NCBI RefSeq assembly: GCF_947501225.1 | Contig: NZ_CANMUW010000001.1 | Coordinates: 744,001-808,000 of the forward strand | Length of the DNA: 64,000 bases | DNA from: an uncultured Shewanella sp. | Lineage (GTDB): Bacteria > Pseudomonadota > Gammaproteobacteria > Enterobacterales > Shewanellaceae | Reading direction: 5' to 3' | The notes under the pieces: generated by a model | Databases searched by the model: none | What the model saw: the letters and a program-made list of their open reading frames with translations, nothing else | Told to the model about the DNA's origin: nothing | Program-made: the position numbers and the translations under genes | In this document: in pieces, positions 62,712 to 64,000 of the stretch | Layout of the letters: each line of letters starts with the position of its first letter | Position numbering within the stretch: the stretch's first letter is position 1

Positions 62712-64000
62712 ATGACGTCTCAACAAAAAGTTAGTCCTATCTCCCTCGTTACGCCCAATGGTGTCGAACTTAAGAAACCTATGTCATCACTTTATCAGCA
62801 GGCCGAGACATATGGTCGTTCCAAAGTTGTTAAGGCGGTATGGCAATCATTCGGGCTGGCGGCGTTTGCGGGGGCTTTCATCGCGTTAGCCTTTGTTTTT
62901 TATATCACTGTAACGACCGGGAGTAGTAACAGTCCCTGGGGAATGGTCAGACTTGCAGGTGGCCTGGCGTTCAGTCTGGGTTTAATGCTTGTGGTTATCT
63001 GCGGCGGAGAACTGTTTACCAGTACCGTATTGAGTAGTGTTGCCTGGGCACAGAAGCAGGTTTCGACTCGCGAACTGCTCAAATGTTGGTCGAGAGTCTA
63101 TCTGGGGAATCTGTTGGGGGCCATGTTAATGCTGACTCTCATCATGTCTGCGCGTATGTATGAGCTCGATGGCGGGCGTTGGGGGCTGAATGCATTGCAT
63201 ATCGCTCAGCATAAACTTCACCATGGATGGATACAGGCATTTGTACTGGGCGTGCTATGTAACATGTTGGTTTGTTTGGGGGTTTGGATGACCTTTGCCA
63301 GCCGAGATGCTTTGACAAAAGCGATTCTACTCATGTTGCCTGTAGCCATGTTTGTCAGTAGTGGTTTTGAGCATAGTATTGCCAACCTGTTTATGGTGCC
63401 CCTGGGGATCTCGATTCAAAACTTTGCCTCACCCGAGTTCTTTGGGTCACTGGGGATTACGGCGTCACAGTTCTCTGACTTAACGCTTGAGCACTTCATC
63501 TTAAATAACCTCATTCCCGTGACATTAGGAAACATTGTCGGGGGAGGCGTGTTTGTTGGCCTGGGCTATTGGCTGATAGAGCATGCGGCTAAACCTGAGG
63601 TGCAACCCGTGGCCAAGTGCCTTACCCAACTAACCAGCCCTACACACCTATATTCCGTTTCAAGTTCTGGAGAACAGTTAAAAATGCCGAAGTCAATTCA
63701 AAAGCTACGTGTTAAAGATCTGATGGATCCCAAACCTATCACACTATCACCTGAGTCATCTGTGTATGCGGGATTAAAGCGGCTTACGGATGAAAATAGT
63801 CGCAGTGCGGCGGTATTAGATGATAAAAAGCGTCTCCTGGGATTTGTGTCTCAGCAGGATCTGCTGCGTCGTCTTTGGTCTGAAGAGTTCGCCCGTGGAG
63901 TCTCGGACAGAGTGAGTGACTTGATGCAGACAGAAGTACTAACGGTTTCGCCTCAGGACTCAGTTTCTGAATTAATAGAGTTGATGGTAGTTGATCGCAG
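62712..64000 (+). CDS. focA: FocA-type formate/nitrite transporter fused to CBS domains (partial)
   Basis: The frame is open to the end of the window; 429 codons are visible and the C-terminus is missing. Residues ~40-300 form the FNT channel (YGRSKVVKAVWQSFGLAAFAGAF, GGELFTSTVLSS, GNLLGAML, GFEHSIANLFMVPLG, NNLIPVTLGNIVGGGVFVG), with about six helices. After a ~50-residue linker two CBS domains follow from KLRVKDLMDPKPITLSPESSV and VSDLMQTEVLTVSPQDS. CBS pairs bind adenine nucleotides, so the channel may be gated by energy state. ATG at 62712 with GGGAGG 7 bases upstream. Confidence 0.87.
   Translation, partial: MTSQQKVSPISLVTPNGVELKKPMSSLYQQAETYGRSKVVKAVWQSFGLAAFAGAFIALAFVFYITVTTGSSNSPWGMVRLAGGLAFSLGLMLVVICGGELFTSTVLSSVAWAQKQVSTRELLKCWSRVYLGNLLGAMLMLTLIMSARMYELDGGRWGLNALHIAQHKLHHGWIQAFVLGVLCNMLVCLGVWMTFASRDALTKAILLMLPVAMFVSSGFEHSIANLFMVPLGISIQNFASPEFFGSLGITASQFSDLTLEHFILNNLIPVTLGNIVGGGVFVGLGYWLIEHAAKPEVQPVAKCLTQLTSPTHLYSVSSSGEQLKMPKSIQKLRVKDLMDPKPITLSPESSVYAGLKRLTDENSRSAAVLDDKKRLLGFVSQQDLLRRLWSEEFARGVSDRVSDLMQTEVLTVSPQDSVSELIELMVVDR

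Overview
The window looks like a chromosome segment of a marine gammaproteobacterium of the Shewanella type. The evidence is gene content and order: a fused trpCF inside a trpEGD-CF-B-A operon, an ackA-pta / yfbV / pflBA block, a Pla-1/VolA-type lipase lipoprotein, an 'SO2930-type' diheme cytochrome family, and frequent TTG starts. No rRNA, tRNA, insertion sequence, prophage or CRISPR array was seen. The window ends inside a focA-type gene.

Layout. 0-9 kb: fatty-acid catabolism (fadH, a fadD-like ligase, an AraC-type regulator), then xthA, yciI, yciB and an ExeA-like ATPase with a C-terminal SPOR-like domain, behind which lies a small array of ~29-bp repeats. 9-19 kb: a secreted S9 peptidase, then a nickel-uptake block: a TonB-dependent receptor and nikR on the minus strand, and nikABCDE on the plus strand. 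A shared promoter motif suggests that NikR controls both sides. 19-20 kb: an HD-GYP c-di-GMP phosphodiesterase.

20-37 kb: the trp operon (minus strand) with a complete attenuation leader (trpL with three consecutive Trp codons) and an unlisted 44-codon ORF in the trpCF-trpB gap. Divergent from it run rnm (yciV), yciO, scpA, scpB and rluB, followed by yciK and sohB. This resembles the E. coli trp-yciV-yciO-rluB-yciK-sohB neighbourhood, but a large lipase gene sits between yciK and sohB.

37-50 kb: an AraC regulator, two related diheme c-type cytochrome lipoproteins (one fused to a parallel beta-helix domain), a DUF481 outer-membrane protein, divergent tesA / ybbA-ybbP, yfcH, a PerM/AI-2E-type membrane protein and a methyltransferase. 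50-52.4 kb is an accessory stretch with a small-ORF transcription unit, a lipoprotein, two inverted DnaA-box-like sites and a repeat cluster in the 3' region of pta.

52.4-64 kb: the mixed-acid fermentation and pyruvate node: ackA-pta, yfbV, pflB-pflA, a DUF3360-type membrane protein and a FocA-CBS fusion. Two identical 17-bp palindromes matching the PdhR operator lie upstream of pflB and upstream of the DUF3360 gene. I read this as a pyruvate-controlled unit in which the uncharacterised DUF3360 protein is a candidate transporter for pyruvate or another fermentation anion. The focA-like gene is preceded by a 16-codon leader ORF with a strong ribosome-binding site that ends exactly where focA begins.
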